Assembly (NCBI RefSeq): GCF_900182695.1
Contig: NZ_FXTK01000016.1
Span: 1 to 64,000 of the forward strand
DNA length: 64,000 nucleotides
Reading direction: 5' to 3'
From: Paracoccus laeviglucosivorans
GTDB taxonomy: Bacteria > Pseudomonadota > Alphaproteobacteria > Rhodobacterales > Rhodobacteraceae
In this document: positions 51,618-60,678 of the stretch, piece after piece
How positions within the stretch are numbered: position 1 is the first letter of the stretch
Layout of the letters: the number at the start of each line of letters is the position of its first letter
The notes under the pieces: generated by a model
Told to the model about the DNA's origin: nothing
The model's input: the letters and a program-made list of their open reading frames with translations, nothing else
The model's database searches: none
Position numbers and translations under genes: made by a program

Positions 51618-53654
51618 ATGCTACGCCATCCGATCCGCGCCGGACTGCTTGCCGGCACGACCTGCCTTACCGTTTTCGCAATCAGCCTGCCCGCCGCCGC
51701 ACAACAGGCGCAGACCTATGTGCTGGACCCGCTGGTCCTGCGCGCGGGCAAGCCCAAGGTCGCGTCCGAAGTGCCGCAATCCGTGTCGGTCGTCGGCGCG
51801 CAGGAACTTGACGACATCGCCCCCGTCCATATCGGCGAGGTGCTGGCGACAGTGCCGGGCGTCGCGGGCGTCGGCTCGGGCAGCTTCTTCGGGCAGGGCT
51901 TCAACATCCGCGGCTTCGGCGCGGCCAGCAATGCCGCATCCGAAGCTGGCATCGTCCAGCTGATCGACGGCGAAAAGAAATATTACGAATCCTATCGTCA
52001 GGGCGCGCTGTTCGTCGAACCCGACTTCCTGCGTCAGGTCGAGGTGCTACGTGGTCCCGGTTCCAGCACGCTTTACGGCTCGGGCGCCTTGGGCGGCGTG
52101 ATCGCGATGGAAACGATCGAGGCCGGCGACCTGATCCCCGAAGGCAAGACCTTCGGCGGCAAGGCCAAGATCGGCTATGCCTCGAACCCGGAAACCATTC
52201 TTGGCAGCGTCGCGATGGGCTGGCGTCTGACCGAGGATTTCGAGGCGCTGGCGGCATTCGCATGGCGCAAGCTGGGCGACAGCAAGGATGCCGATGGCGA
52301 CACCATCGTGCGCTCGAACTCGAAGACGCCGAACCTGCTGCTGAAGGCCAAGAAGACCTTCGGCGATCAATATGTCGCCTTCTCTTATCAGCACCTTGAG
52401 GCCAAGGGCGAGGATCAGGACTTCAACCAGCTTGAGGGGTCGCAGAAAGACCTGTTCTATCCGGGCTTTTCGTGGGGTGTGGGCGACATCATCACACGCG
52501 ACCAGACTGCAAAGCTGGTCTGGGGCTGGAACCCGCAGGACAACCGTTACGTCGATCTGACGGCAACCCTGTCCTATTCGAACACCATGAAGGACGTGCG
52601 GCAGGGCGATGATCCGGCCGAGCCGATCATGGAAAGCCTGCTGGGCAAGCGCGACTATCGCCTGTGGAAACTGAAAGTCGCCAACGTGGCCGACCTGTCC
52701 ACCTCGGGCTATGATCACCACCTGACCACCGGGTTCGAGGTCTGGAAACAGGATCGTTCGTCACAGGTGCCGTCGTCATCGCACCCCGAGGGTTATACCC
52801 GCGCGTGGTCGGCCTATGCCCTGTCGGAAGTGACCTATGGCGATCTGACGGTGAACAGCGGCCTGCGCTATGAACGCCAGCGCACCGAACCCAAGGATTC
52901 GGTCAGCTTCGATGCCGACAATCGCGAATTCGAGGCGGTCGAGCCGCAGGTCGCCGCGATCTATCGCCTGAACGACGCGTGGTCTGTCTTCGGCTCGGTC
53001 GCCTATGTGAACCGCATCCCGTCGGTCGATGAACTTTACGACGGCTCGATGATCACGGCGCCCAATCCGAACCTGAAGGATGAAAAGGGCAAGAACATCG
53101 AAATTGGCGCCTCCTATCGCGGCAGCTCGCTGATCGCGGATGGCGATGAGGCGGTGATGAAGATCACCCTGTTCCGCAACCATATCGACGACATGATCGT
53201 GCGTTCGGGCGGCGGACCTTCGGCCTATTACACGAATATCGACAAAGCCTATCTGAAAGGCGGCGAGATCGAGGCCAGCTATGCCATCGGCGGCTGGGAT
53301 CTGGGCGCTGCGGTTTCGGTCGTGGCGGGCGAGGATCAGGACGGGGCCGATCTGGAAACCCTGCCCAATGACCGCTTGACCCTGCAAGCCGTCTACATGG
53401 CCGGCGACGCATGGCGCATCGGCGCGCGCAGCACGCTGGCCGCCGGTCGCGACAAGCCCGATGGAACGCATCGCGGCGGCTATGGCGTCCACGACATCTT
53501 CGCGACATGGACCCCGCAATCGGGCCCCGCCCAAGGGATCGAGGTGCATATGGGCGTCGATAACATCACCGACCGCGACTACACGCCCGCAAGCTGGGTC
53601 AGCGGACCGGCCCCCGGCCGGAACTTCAAGCTCTCGGTCTCGCGCAGCTTCTAG
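51618..53654 (+). CDS. hmuR: TonB-dependent haem receptor HmuR
   Basis: The 678-residue outer-membrane receptor has a signal peptide (…ISLPAAAQQ), a TonB box region, a plug domain (VPQSVSVVGAQELDDI, RGPGSSTLYGSGALGGVI) and a 22-strand barrel ending LSVSRSF. FRAP-NPNL-type residues (ITAPNPNLKDEKGKNIEIG) occur, as in haem receptors where FRAP and NPNL motifs flank a haem-binding histidine. The C-terminal F is typical of outer-membrane insertion. It faces hmuSTUV and is followed by a terminator. Confidence 0.94.
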   Translation: MLRHPIRAGLLAGTTCLTVFAISLPAAAQQAQTYVLDPLVLRAGKPKVASEVPQSVSVVGAQELDDIAPVHIGEVLATVPGVAGVGSGSFFGQGFNIRGFGAASNAASEAGIVQLIDGEKKYYESYRQGALFVEPDFLRQVEVLRGPGSSTLYGSGALGGVIAMETIEAGDLIPEGKTFGGKAKIGYASNPETILGSVAMGWRLTEDFEALAAFAWRKLGDSKDADGDTIVRSNSKTPNLLLKAKKTFGDQYVAFSYQHLEAKGEDQDFNQLEGSQKDLFYPGFSWGVGDIITRDQTAKLVWGWNPQDNRYVDLTATLSYSNTMKDVRQGDDPAEPIMESLLGKRDYRLWKLKVANVADLSTSGYDHHLTTGFEVWKQDRSSQVPSSSHPEGYTRAWSAYALSEVTYGDLTVNSGLRYERQRTEPKDSVSFDADNREFEAVEPQVAAIYRLNDAWSVFGSVAYVNRIPSVDELYDGSMITAPNPNLKDEKGKNIEIGASYRGSSLIADGDEAVMKITLFRNHIDDMIVRSGGGPSAYYTNIDKAYLKGGEIEASYAIGGWDLGAAVSVVAGEDQDGADLETLPNDRLTLQAVYMAGDAWRIGARSTLAAGRDKPDGTHRGGYGVHDIFATWTPQSGPAQGIEVHMGVDNITDRDYTPASWVSGPAPGRNFKLSVSRSF

Positions 53655-53671
53655 GGCTGCGAGGGATTCAC

Positions 53672-53705
53672 TTGCCCGCCCGGTTCCAATCCGGGCGGGC
53701 CTTTT
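53672..53705 (+). terminator. Terminator after hmuR
   Basis: GCCCGCCCGG, loop TTCCAAT, CCGGGCGGGC followed by CTTTTCTT: a strong rho-independent terminator 18 bases after the hmuR stop. Confidence 0.9.
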
Positions 53706-53768
53706 CTTCCCGGCGATTGCGGCCCCGCGCCACAATCGCCATTTTGCCTTGAATGACAGGAGGCCCAG

Positions 53769-54803
53769 ATGCGCATCACCGAACTGCCCGAATTCCAATC
53801 CGAGGCGATGCTGCCCGCCACCGATTTCGCCATCGTGGACCAGATGCTGCGCCATGAGGCCGAGGAACACGGGCTGGAGCTGCATAACGGGCATGGCCGC
53901 TCGACCTGGTGCCAGACGGATATGGGCGAATTCGGGGCCAAGAAGCGCGGCGATGACGTGCTGGTCTTTGCCCGCGCGCATCGGGCGGAATGGCTGTTCT
54001 CGCTTCAGGAAACCATCGTCTATCATCTGGCCGAGGTGCTGCCCGATCAGGCCCGCGCGATGCGCTGGTCGTCCTTGGCCGATGCGGGCAAGATCCCGCC
54101 CTATTTCAGCTTTGCCCGCGTGGGCGAAGCGCGCCAGATCGCGCAGGACTTCATCCGCCTGCGCCTGCACGCCCCGGATCTGGACCGACTGGCGACGCAG
54201 GATTCGATCCATTTCCGCATCGTCCTGCCGCCCGAAGGCGACGATGCGCCCGAATGGCCGCGCATCGCGCCCAACGGCCAGACCATCTGGCCCAGCGGGG
54301 CCAAGGCGCTGCACCGCCCCGCCTATACGGTGCGCCATATCGACTTGGATGCGGGCTGGCTGGATACCGACATCTTTATCCATGACGGCGGCCGGGTGAC
54401 GGAATGGGCGCGCGGCAATCCGCAGGGCCGCCAGATCGGCCTGTCCGGTCCCGGCGGCGGCGGCATTCCGAACGCGGCACGGCTGATCCTGGCGGGGGAT
54501 GAAACCGCCTATCCCGCACTGGCCCGCATGATGGAACGTCGCCCCGATGCGCAGGGACAGGTTTATCTGCTGGGCACGCGGGCAGATTACCCGCTGCCGC
54601 CCGCGCCGAATTTCCAGATCACCCACCTGCCGCAGGGCGAGGCGGAACTGGGACGGATTCTGTCCGCCAACCCGCCCCACCCCGAAACCTATCTTTGGAT
54701 GGCGTCGGAAAAATCCGGGATCACCGCGCTGCGCAAGCTGATCCTCAACGAGTTGGGGCATGACAAGGGCCGCACTCATCTTGCGGGTTACTGGACGGCC
54801 TGA
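53769..54803 (+). CDS. Siderophore-interacting flavoprotein with N-terminal DUF2218
   Basis: The 344 residues begin with a DUF2218-like domain (about 1-95: EHGLELHNGHGRSTWCQTDMG). A siderophore-interacting (ViuB/YqjH-type) FAD/NAD-binding reductase follows: AYTVRHIDLDAGWLDTDIFIH, then IGLSGPGGGG, LAGDETAYPALARM and YLWMASEKSGI. Such proteins reduce ferric chelates in the cytoplasm with NAD(P)H. GGAGG stands six bases before the ATG. It follows hmuR and precedes exbB, supporting a role in iron release. Confidence 0.88.
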   Translation: MRITELPEFQSEAMLPATDFAIVDQMLRHEAEEHGLELHNGHGRSTWCQTDMGEFGAKKRGDDVLVFARAHRAEWLFSLQETIVYHLAEVLPDQARAMRWSSLADAGKIPPYFSFARVGEARQIAQDFIRLRLHAPDLDRLATQDSIHFRIVLPPEGDDAPEWPRIAPNGQTIWPSGAKALHRPAYTVRHIDLDAGWLDTDIFIHDGGRVTEWARGNPQGRQIGLSGPGGGGIPNAARLILAGDETAYPALARMMERRPDAQGQVYLLGTRADYPLPPAPNFQITHLPQGEAELGRILSANPPHPETYLWMASEKSGITALRKLILNELGHDKGRTHLAGYWTA

Positions 54804-54828
54804 CGGGGCAGAAAACCCGATGCTATAG

Positions 54829-54857
54829 TTGACAATTTTACCCTGACGTTTGATACC
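54829..54857 (+). promoter_or_regulatory. Candidate promoter of exbB-exbD-tonB
   Basis: TTGACA (54829-54834), a 17-base spacer, GATACC (54852-54857). The -35 is perfect, the -10 moderate. No clear TGA-N9-TCA dyad was found here. The next gene begins about 100 bases on. Confidence 0.55.
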
Positions 54858-54957
54858 CTGCGCAAACCCGCAGCCAGGCAGGGTCAGCATCTTTCGGTGC
54901 GGGCCTGTGTCCAAGCGAAAGGCGGACGGACATATGCCGAAGACACGAAGGACCACC

Positions 54958-56166
54958 ATGAGCCACATGTCGCTGCCGCGCACCTGCGCGGGGACCGCCC
55001 TTACGCTTGCCTGCCTGCTGCTTGCCGCACCCGCTACCGCTCAGGAAGGCAGCGCACAGACGCAAACCCCGGCGCCGGCAACGACCCCGACGCCCGCACC
55101 GGAAGCGGCACCGACTGCACCTGCGCCGACCGCACCTCCGACGACGGCTCCCACTCCGGCGCAAACGGCTCCTGCGGCTCCGGCTGACACCGCGCCTGCC
55201 GCACCTGCCCCGACGGCGACGACGCCCACACCTAGCGAACCTGCTGCACCCGCCACCCCGGCCCAGACTACAACGCCCAACGCGCCCGCAGTTCCGGCGG
55301 CAACCACGCCCGCGGAAACCCCGGCCCCGGTGCAACCCGCCCCCGCAGCAGATACCGCAGCGCCCGCGATCGAATTGCCCGTGACCGATACCGCCGCACC
55401 GCAAAGCGAAAGCATCCTGCCACAGTCGATCCAGAACATTCTGGCCCCCCTTGCCCCGCAGGAACGCGATCCGAACCTGCCCCATGACCTGTCGCCGATG
55501 GGGATGTTCTGGGCCGCTGACTGGGTGGTGAAGGGCGTGATGCTGGGGCTGGTCTTTGCCTCGATCGTGACCTGGACCGTGCTGGTCGCAAAGCTTCTGG
55601 AACTGGGCGGCGCGATGAAGCGCGTGCAGAACGGCATCCGCCGCATCGAAAACGCGGGCAGCCTGCCTGCCGCGCTGTCCTCGATCGGCAATCGCCGCGA
55701 CCCGGTGTCGCGCATGATCCGCGCCGCCTCGACCGAATATGACCGCTCGGCCCCCGCGCTTGAAGTTGCAGGCGACAGCGGCCTGAAAGAACGCGTGGAC
55801 AGCCATCTGGACCGCATCGAGGCCGTGGCCAGCCGCACCATGGGACGTGGCACCGGCGTTCTGGCCACCATCGGTTCGACCGCGCCCTTCGTCGGCCTGT
55901 TCGGCACCGTCTGGGGCATCATGAACAGCTTCATCGGCATTTCCGAAAGCCAGACCACCAACCTTGCCGTCGTGGCGCCGGGCATCGCCGAGGCGCTGCT
56001 GGCCACCGCCATCGGTCTGGTCGCGGCCATCCCCGCCGTCGTCATCTACAACGTCTTTGCCCGCGCCATCACCGGCTACCGGCTGCGCCTTGCCAATGCC
56101 TCGGCCGGGGTGCGCCGCCTTGTCAGCCGCGATCTGGACTTTCGCGGCACCCATTCGGAGGTCTGA
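54958..56166 (+). CDS. exbB: ExbB, proton-channel component of the TonB system
   Basis: The ATG at 54958, with AAGGA seven bases before, gives 402 residues; an ATG at 54934 is a weaker alternative. A signal-like segment (ALTLACLLLAAPATA) is followed by about 115 residues rich in P, A and T. The ExbB/TolQ domain comes next: ADWVVKGVMLGLVFASIVTWTVLVAK, then GRGTGVLATIGSTAPFVGLFGTVWGIMNSF and GIAEALLATAIGLVAAIPAVV. ExbB with ExbD converts proton flow into TonB movement. Confidence 0.95.
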   Translation: MSHMSLPRTCAGTALTLACLLLAAPATAQEGSAQTQTPAPATTPTPAPEAAPTAPAPTAPPTTAPTPAQTAPAAPADTAPAAPAPTATTPTPSEPAAPATPAQTTTPNAPAVPAATTPAETPAPVQPAPAADTAAPAIELPVTDTAAPQSESILPQSIQNILAPLAPQERDPNLPHDLSPMGMFWAADWVVKGVMLGLVFASIVTWTVLVAKLLELGGAMKRVQNGIRRIENAGSLPAALSSIGNRRDPVSRMIRAASTEYDRSAPALEVAGDSGLKERVDSHLDRIEAVASRTMGRGTGVLATIGSTAPFVGLFGTVWGIMNSFIGISESQTTNLAVVAPGIAEALLATAIGLVAAIPAVVIYNVFARAITGYRLRLANASAGVRRLVSRDLDFRGTHSEV

Positions 56167-56169
56167 TCC

Positions 56170-56703
56170 ATGGCCGGAGGTATCCGCGAAGGTGGCGGCG
56201 ACGACCTGCCCGAAAACCATGAAATCAACGTCACGCCCTTTATCGACGTGATGCTGGTGCTGCTGATCATCTTCATGGTGGCCGCGCCCCTGGCGACGGT
56301 CGATGTGAACGTGGACCTGCCGATTTCCAACGCCGTGCCGGCGCAGCGCCCCGATCAACCGGTCTATATCACCGTGAAACCCGACCTGACGCTGGCGCTT
56401 GGCAATGACGACATCGCGCCGGGCGCGCTTGCCGCGACGCTGGCGCAGGCCACGAACAACGACCGCGAACAGCGCATCTTCCTACGCGCCGACAAGGCCG
56501 TGACCTATGGCGACCTGATGGGCGTGATGAACACGCTGCGCGAGACCGGCTATCTGAAGATCGCTTTGGTGGGCCTTGAGGCCGCATCCGCAGGCGGCAC
56601 CGCGCCCACCGTGACGGGCGCGGCCACCGCTCCGACGGCTCCGGCACCCGCCGCGCCCGCTTTGGCAGCGCCCGCGCCCACCGCAGGGGCACCCGCGCCA
56701 TGA
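56170..56703 (+). CDS. exbD: ExbD, TonB-system membrane protein
   Basis: The 177 residues have the ExbD/TolR opening (HEINVTPFIDVMLVLLIIFMV), including the conserved membrane Asp needed for proton use. A periplasmic domain and an unusual A/P/T-rich tail of about 30 residues (GTAPTVTGAATAPTAPAPAAP) follow. It starts three bases after exbB and overlaps tonB by four (ATGA). Confidence 0.95.
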   Translation: MAGGIREGGGDDLPENHEINVTPFIDVMLVLLIIFMVAAPLATVDVNVDLPISNAVPAQRPDQPVYITVKPDLTLALGNDDIAPGALAATLAQATNNDREQRIFLRADKAVTYGDLMGVMNTLRETGYLKIALVGLEAASAGGTAPTVTGAATAPTAPAPAAPALAAPAPTAGAPAP

Positions 56704-57554
56704 ACAACAGCCGGTTCAGCGTAATGCGCGACGGCGCAGTTTGGGGATCGGCGGCTGCTGTCGTCCTTGCAGCCCATCTGGGCGGCGCGCTGTGGATCCT
56801 GCATCGTGCCGAGGCCGCCGCACCGCCCGGCGTGCCCGAACCCGTTTTCGTCGAACTGGCCCCCATGCCCCAAGCCGCCGCGCCCGAGGATGAGGTCGAA
56901 CAGCAGCAGGAAGAAGAAACCGCGCCGGAACCCCAACCCGAGCCGGAGCCGGAACCCGAACCCGAGCCGGAACCCACGCCAGATTTCGCCATGGCCGAGC
57001 CCCTGCCCGAGCTTGAGCCGCTGCCGGACATGAATTCACTGTTTCCGCCGCCCGCCGATGCGGTGGTGCTGCAGAAATCCGTCCGCCCCAAACAGCGTCC
57101 CGAACGCCCCAAGGAGCCGGAACCCGAAGTCGCGCAGCGCGAACCCGAACCCAAGCGCGAGGAACGCCGCGAACGCGCGCCCGAGCGGCAGGAATCGCGT
57201 CAGGCCACCACGCAGGTCCGCGCCCCCAAAGCCGAGCGTTCGGCTGCACCCCGGACGCAGGCGGGTGCCGCATCGCCCCGGCAGGTCGCAAGCTGGCAGT
57301 CGCGGGTGCAATCGGCAGTAGCACGACATATGGCCCGCACGCGCCTGACAGGCAGACCGGAAGGCGTCCGGGTTACCGTGGTGTTCACGATCACCCCCTC
57401 AGGCTCGGTCGCGGGCGCGCGCCTTGCCAGTTCCACCGGAGATGCACGCATGGATGCAGCGATCAGCCGTCAGGCCGCGCGCCTGCCCAAGATGCCCGCA
57501 CCGCCGACCGGGCAATCGACCTCGATGACCCTGCCCGTGCTGATCAAGAACTGA
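56700..57554 (+). CDS. tonB: TonB energy transducer
   Basis: The 284 residues have one N-terminal membrane anchor (about 13-33) and a long periplasmic linker rich in P, E and K with EPEPEPEP repeats (about 60-160). The C-terminal TonB domain (SWQSRVQSAVARHMARTR … VTVVFTITPSGSVAGARL … PVLIKN) contacts the TonB box of receptors such as HmuR. Its end overlaps the convergent oxyR gene by 11 bases. Confidence 0.93.
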   Translation: MNNSRFSVMRDGAVWGSAAAVVLAAHLGGALWILHRAEAAAPPGVPEPVFVELAPMPQAAAPEDEVEQQQEEETAPEPQPEPEPEPEPEPEPTPDFAMAEPLPELEPLPDMNSLFPPPADAVVLQKSVRPKQRPERPKEPEPEVAQREPEPKREERRERAPERQESRQATTQVRAPKAERSAAPRTQAGAASPRQVASWQSRVQSAVARHMARTRLTGRPEGVRVTVVFTITPSGSVAGARLASSTGDARMDAAISRQAARLPKMPAPPTGQSTSMTLPVLIKN

Positions 57555-58464
57555 TCGGCGCAACCCCCAGAACGGGCGCAAGGCCACGGATCACCCCGGC
57601 CAGCGCCCGCGCATCCGTTTCAGCTTCGGCCTTGGCGCGCCAGACCACCGCCAGATCGCGCGATGGCGCGGGTTCGGCGAAGGGCACGATGCGCAGCCGA
57701 CCGTCGCGGTTTTCATCCTTCAGCGCCAGTTCAGGGATCAGCGTCATGCCCATGCCGCTGGCCACCATCCGCATCAGCGTGGCCATGGAAGCTGCCTCAA
57801 GGTTCAGCTTGCGGCGCGCATTGCGCAGTCCACAGACCTCCAGCGCCTGATCGCGCAGGCAATGCCCCTCGGCCAGCAGCAGCAGACGCTCGACGGCCAG
57901 ACTTTCGGGCCGCGCGGGACCGGAAAGATAGGTGGTGTCATCTTCGGACATCGCAATCAGAAAGCCGTCGCGTAGCACAGGTTCGGCCTGCAAGGCGGGT
58001 TCGGTCGGCAAGGCCATCAGCCCCGCATCGAAACGGTGGCTGGCGACGCCCGCGACCAGATCGTCCGTCACCACCTCATGCAGTTCCAGCTCCAGCGCCG
58101 GGTGGCTTTCGCGCAAAGCCGGGACAAGATGCGGGATCAGATAGGGCGCGACGGTCGGAATGATCGCCAGCCGCAGCCGCCCCGACAACGGCTCGCGCCC
58201 CGCGCGGGACAGCGCATCAAGCCGCTGGGCGCCGTCGATCAGATCCTGCGCGGCAGGCAGAAGCCGTTCCCCCAATGCCGTCAACCGCACCGGGCCGCTG
58301 CCTGCCCCGCGTTCGAACAGCGCACCACCCAGCCGCGCCTCCAACTGCGCGATCTGGCTGGACAGGCCCGGCTGCGAGATATGCGACGCCTCGGCCGCGC
58401 GTCCGAAATTGCGCAGCCGCGCCACGGCAAGGAAATAGGAAATCTGGCGCAGGGTGAAATTCAT
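57544..58464 (-). CDS. oxyR: OxyR-type LysR regulator
   Basis: The 306 residues have an N-terminal winged helix (MNFTLRQISYFLAVARLRNFGRAA) and a LysR substrate domain. GHCLRDQALEVC holds two cysteines nine residues apart (C202, C211), the spacing of the redox pair of OxyR, with the neighbouring GHCxRDQ conserved. It would sense hydrogen peroxide and activate defence genes. It is convergent with tonB; no catalase or peroxidase gene is adjacent. Confidence 0.88.
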   Translation of the reverse strand: MNFTLRQISYFLAVARLRNFGRAAEASHISQPGLSSQIAQLEARLGGALFERGAGSGPVRLTALGERLLPAAQDLIDGAQRLDALSRAGREPLSGRLRLAIIPTVAPYLIPHLVPALRESHPALELELHEVVTDDLVAGVASHRFDAGLMALPTEPALQAEPVLRDGFLIAMSEDDTTYLSGPARPESLAVERLLLLAEGHCLRDQALEVCGLRNARRKLNLEAASMATLMRMVASGMGMTLIPELALKDENRDGRLRIVPFAEPAPSRDLAVVWRAKAEAETDARALAGVIRGLAPVLGVAPISS

Positions 58465-58505
58465 AAAGCTGAACTATCACCCCGCGCAGTTATGACAAGC
58501 GGCGA

Positions 58506-59777
58506 TTATCTTTCGCGCGCCACCAGCAGCTTGTCGATTCGGCGACCGTCAAGGTCCACCACCTCGATACGCCAGCCGTGCCAGGCCACGCTGTCGCCCA
58601 CCTGCGGGATCGCGCCCGCCAGATCCAGCACCAGCCCGGCTACGGTCGAGAAATCAAGATCCTCGCCCAGCGAAACCGAAAGGCGGTCGGCAAATTCATC
58701 GACCGGCATCCAGCCCGCGACCAGCATCGAGCCATCTTCGCGCTGGACCAGCTTGGGTTCGTCGTCATCAATGCCCGCGAATTCGCCGGTAATCGCCTCA
58801 AGCACGTCCATCGGCGTCACCACGCCTTCGAAATGGCCGTATTCGTCATAGACCAGCAGCATCTGACCCGGCGAGGCGCGCAACCGTGTGATGACCTCGG
58901 GGGCGTCCAGCGTTTCGGGGATGATGGGCGCGTCCTTCATCAGCTTGCGCAGGTCGAACTTGCTGGCATCCACGGCGATCAGGTCTGCACTGGCAACGAC
59001 GCCGATCATCTCGTTCTCGTCGCCATCCTGCACCGGCAGACGGGTGCGGTGGCTTTGCTGGAACTTGCGTGCCACGGTCGCATAGGTGTCGCTGACGTCG
59101 ATCGCGGCAATGTCGCGGCGCGGGGTCATAAGACCACGCGCGCTGCGGTCGGCGATGCGCATGACACCAGCGATCATCTCGGTTTCGGCGCGGTGGATCA
59201 CGCCTGCCGTCTCGGCCTCGGCGATGACAAGGCGGATTTCCTCATCCGAGATCGAGCGGTCATCCGCCCCGGTCTGGCCCAGCAAACGCAGCACCAGCTT
59301 GCCCGAACGATCCAGCAGCCAGACCAGCGGCGCGGCCACGCGGGAAATGCCGCGCATCAGCGGCGCGACCTTGGCAGCCACCGTTTCGGGCGAACGCAGC
59401 GCGATCTGCTTGGGCACCAGTTCGCCAAAGATCAGCGACATATAGGTGATGGCAACGACCACCCCCCCCATGCCAAGGGGCTGCGCCAGCGTGTCCGGCA
59501 CGCCCCAGCCCGGCAGCGCGTTTGCAAGGCGCGCGCCCAGCGTCGCACCCGAAAACGCGCCCGACAGCACGCCGACCAGCGTAATGCCGATCTGGACCGA
59601 ACTCAGGAAGCGGCCCGGATCCTCGGCCAGCCGCAGCGCGGTCTCGGCGCCGCCGTCGCCCCTGTCGGCCAGCACCTTCAGTCGCGCGGGGCGCGCCGAG
59701 ACGATGGCCAGCTCGGACATGGCCAAAAGGCCGTTGAGCAGGGTCAGAAGGACGACGATTAAGATTTCAATCCACAT
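58506..59777 (-). CDS. CNNM/CorC-type membrane protein (DUF21, CBS pair)
   Basis: The 423 residues have three to four membrane segments in a DUF21 domain (1-190; MSLIFGELVPKQIALRSPE is the family signature). A CBS pair follows (about 205-330; GLMTPRRDIAAIDVSD, LLVYDEYGHFEGVVTPMDVLEAI), then a CorC/HlyC C-terminal domain. Homologues are often called hemolysins but are more likely magnesium or cobalt exporters. It lies 42 bases before oxyR. Confidence 0.88.
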   Translation of the reverse strand: MWIEILIVVLLTLLNGLLAMSELAIVSARPARLKVLADRGDGGAETALRLAEDPGRFLSSVQIGITLVGVLSGAFSGATLGARLANALPGWGVPDTLAQPLGMGGVVVAITYMSLIFGELVPKQIALRSPETVAAKVAPLMRGISRVAAPLVWLLDRSGKLVLRLLGQTGADDRSISDEEIRLVIAEAETAGVIHRAETEMIAGVMRIADRSARGLMTPRRDIAAIDVSDTYATVARKFQQSHRTRLPVQDGDENEMIGVVASADLIAVDASKFDLRKLMKDAPIIPETLDAPEVITRLRASPGQMLLVYDEYGHFEGVVTPMDVLEAITGEFAGIDDDEPKLVQREDGSMLVAGWMPVDEFADRLSVSLGEDLDFSTVAGLVLDLAGAIPQVGDSVAWHGWRIEVVDLDGRRIDKLLVARER

Positions 59778-59812
59778 AAGGGGGTTTCAGGTCCAATCAG
59801 GATGCGCGTGGT

Positions 59813-60538
59813 TCATCCCAGAAACACGCGCGAGAAAAGAAAGATGACAGCCTTGATCATGGCATAGATCACGCCTGCGACAACGATCAGGGACAATGCG
59901 CCGGTGACGGCCCCGATGCCGACCCATAGCCCGTCGCGTTCCAGCAGGCCCAGCATCATCAGGCTGATCGCCAGCGCAGGCAGCATGTTGCCCAAGGGAA
60001 CAGGCATCAGGATGATGATGGCAAGCAGAAAACAGAACGCGCCCACGGCACGTTCGGCATTGTAGTTCACCAGCGCAGGCACGCGCGGACGCAGCAGTTT
60101 TTCCAGCCGCGCCAGCAGCGGCGCGATCCGCAGGACCAGCGCCGCGAAATCGCCCCGCGCAAAGGTCCGCTGCGCGATGACCGGGGGCAGCCATGGCGTG
60201 CGGCCCAGCATCAGCTGGAATGTCAGATAGACCATCGGCAGGCCAAGGATCGCGGAAAGTCCGGGCGGCCCCGGCACGACATTGGGCGCGGCAAATATCA
60301 AAACCAGTGCCGCCAGCGCCTGACCGGGCATCAATGTCAGCAAGTCGGCCATGGCAATGCGTTCGCGGGTTTCGTCATTGGCAAGCTGCGTCAGGCGCTG
60401 CGAAAGGCTTTTCCGCGCTTGGCGTCTTGGTTGGCCGGGCTCCGGCTCGGGTTCATCCGCTATGGGGATGACTGGATCGACCTCGCCCAGCCCGCGTCTT
60501 CGCGAAGGCTCGGACTTGTCGGAACTGTCGTCGATCAT
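59813..60538 (-). CDS. exoD: ExoD-family membrane protein
   Basis: The 241 residues start with a charged, proline-rich stretch (1-45) and then show the ExoD pattern: LTLMPGQALAALVLIFAAPNVVPGPPGLSAILGLPMV, LPPVIAQRTFARGDF, RPRVPALVNYNAERAVGAFC. Several membrane helices follow. ExoD of rhizobia affects exopolysaccharide production, but its biochemical role is not established. It is 35 bases before the CNNM-type gene. Confidence 0.85.
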   Translation of the reverse strand: MIDDSSDKSEPSRRRGLGEVDPVIPIADEPEPEPGQPRRQARKSLSQRLTQLANDETRERIAMADLLTLMPGQALAALVLIFAAPNVVPGPPGLSAILGLPMVYLTFQLMLGRTPWLPPVIAQRTFARGDFAALVLRIAPLLARLEKLLRPRVPALVNYNAERAVGAFCFLLAIIILMPVPLGNMLPALAISLMMLGLLERDGLWVGIGAVTGALSLIVVAGVIYAMIKAVIFLFSRVFLG

Positions 60539-60678
60539 CTAGGTCGGCGGCTTTTTCCGTTTCAGAACGCCCTTATTCTATCAACGGATTTCGCAAGGAC
60601 AACCGCTCATGCGGTGCATGGGGCGATTTGTCTGCCAAAACCTGCGGCGGCCTGCGCCAGCCACCGCAGTCGCATATC

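Noticed and set aside
52776..54983. A 735-codon open frame on the minus strand opposite hmuR and the SIP gene
   Set aside because: It covers two well-defined plus-strand genes and has no recognisable domain or ribosome site.
54958..55400. Repetitive Pro/Ala/Thr-rich coding region of exbB as a tandem repeat or frameshift
   Set aside because: It stays in one frame from a signal-like segment to a standard ExbB domain; it is a low-complexity linker, not a DNA repeat array.
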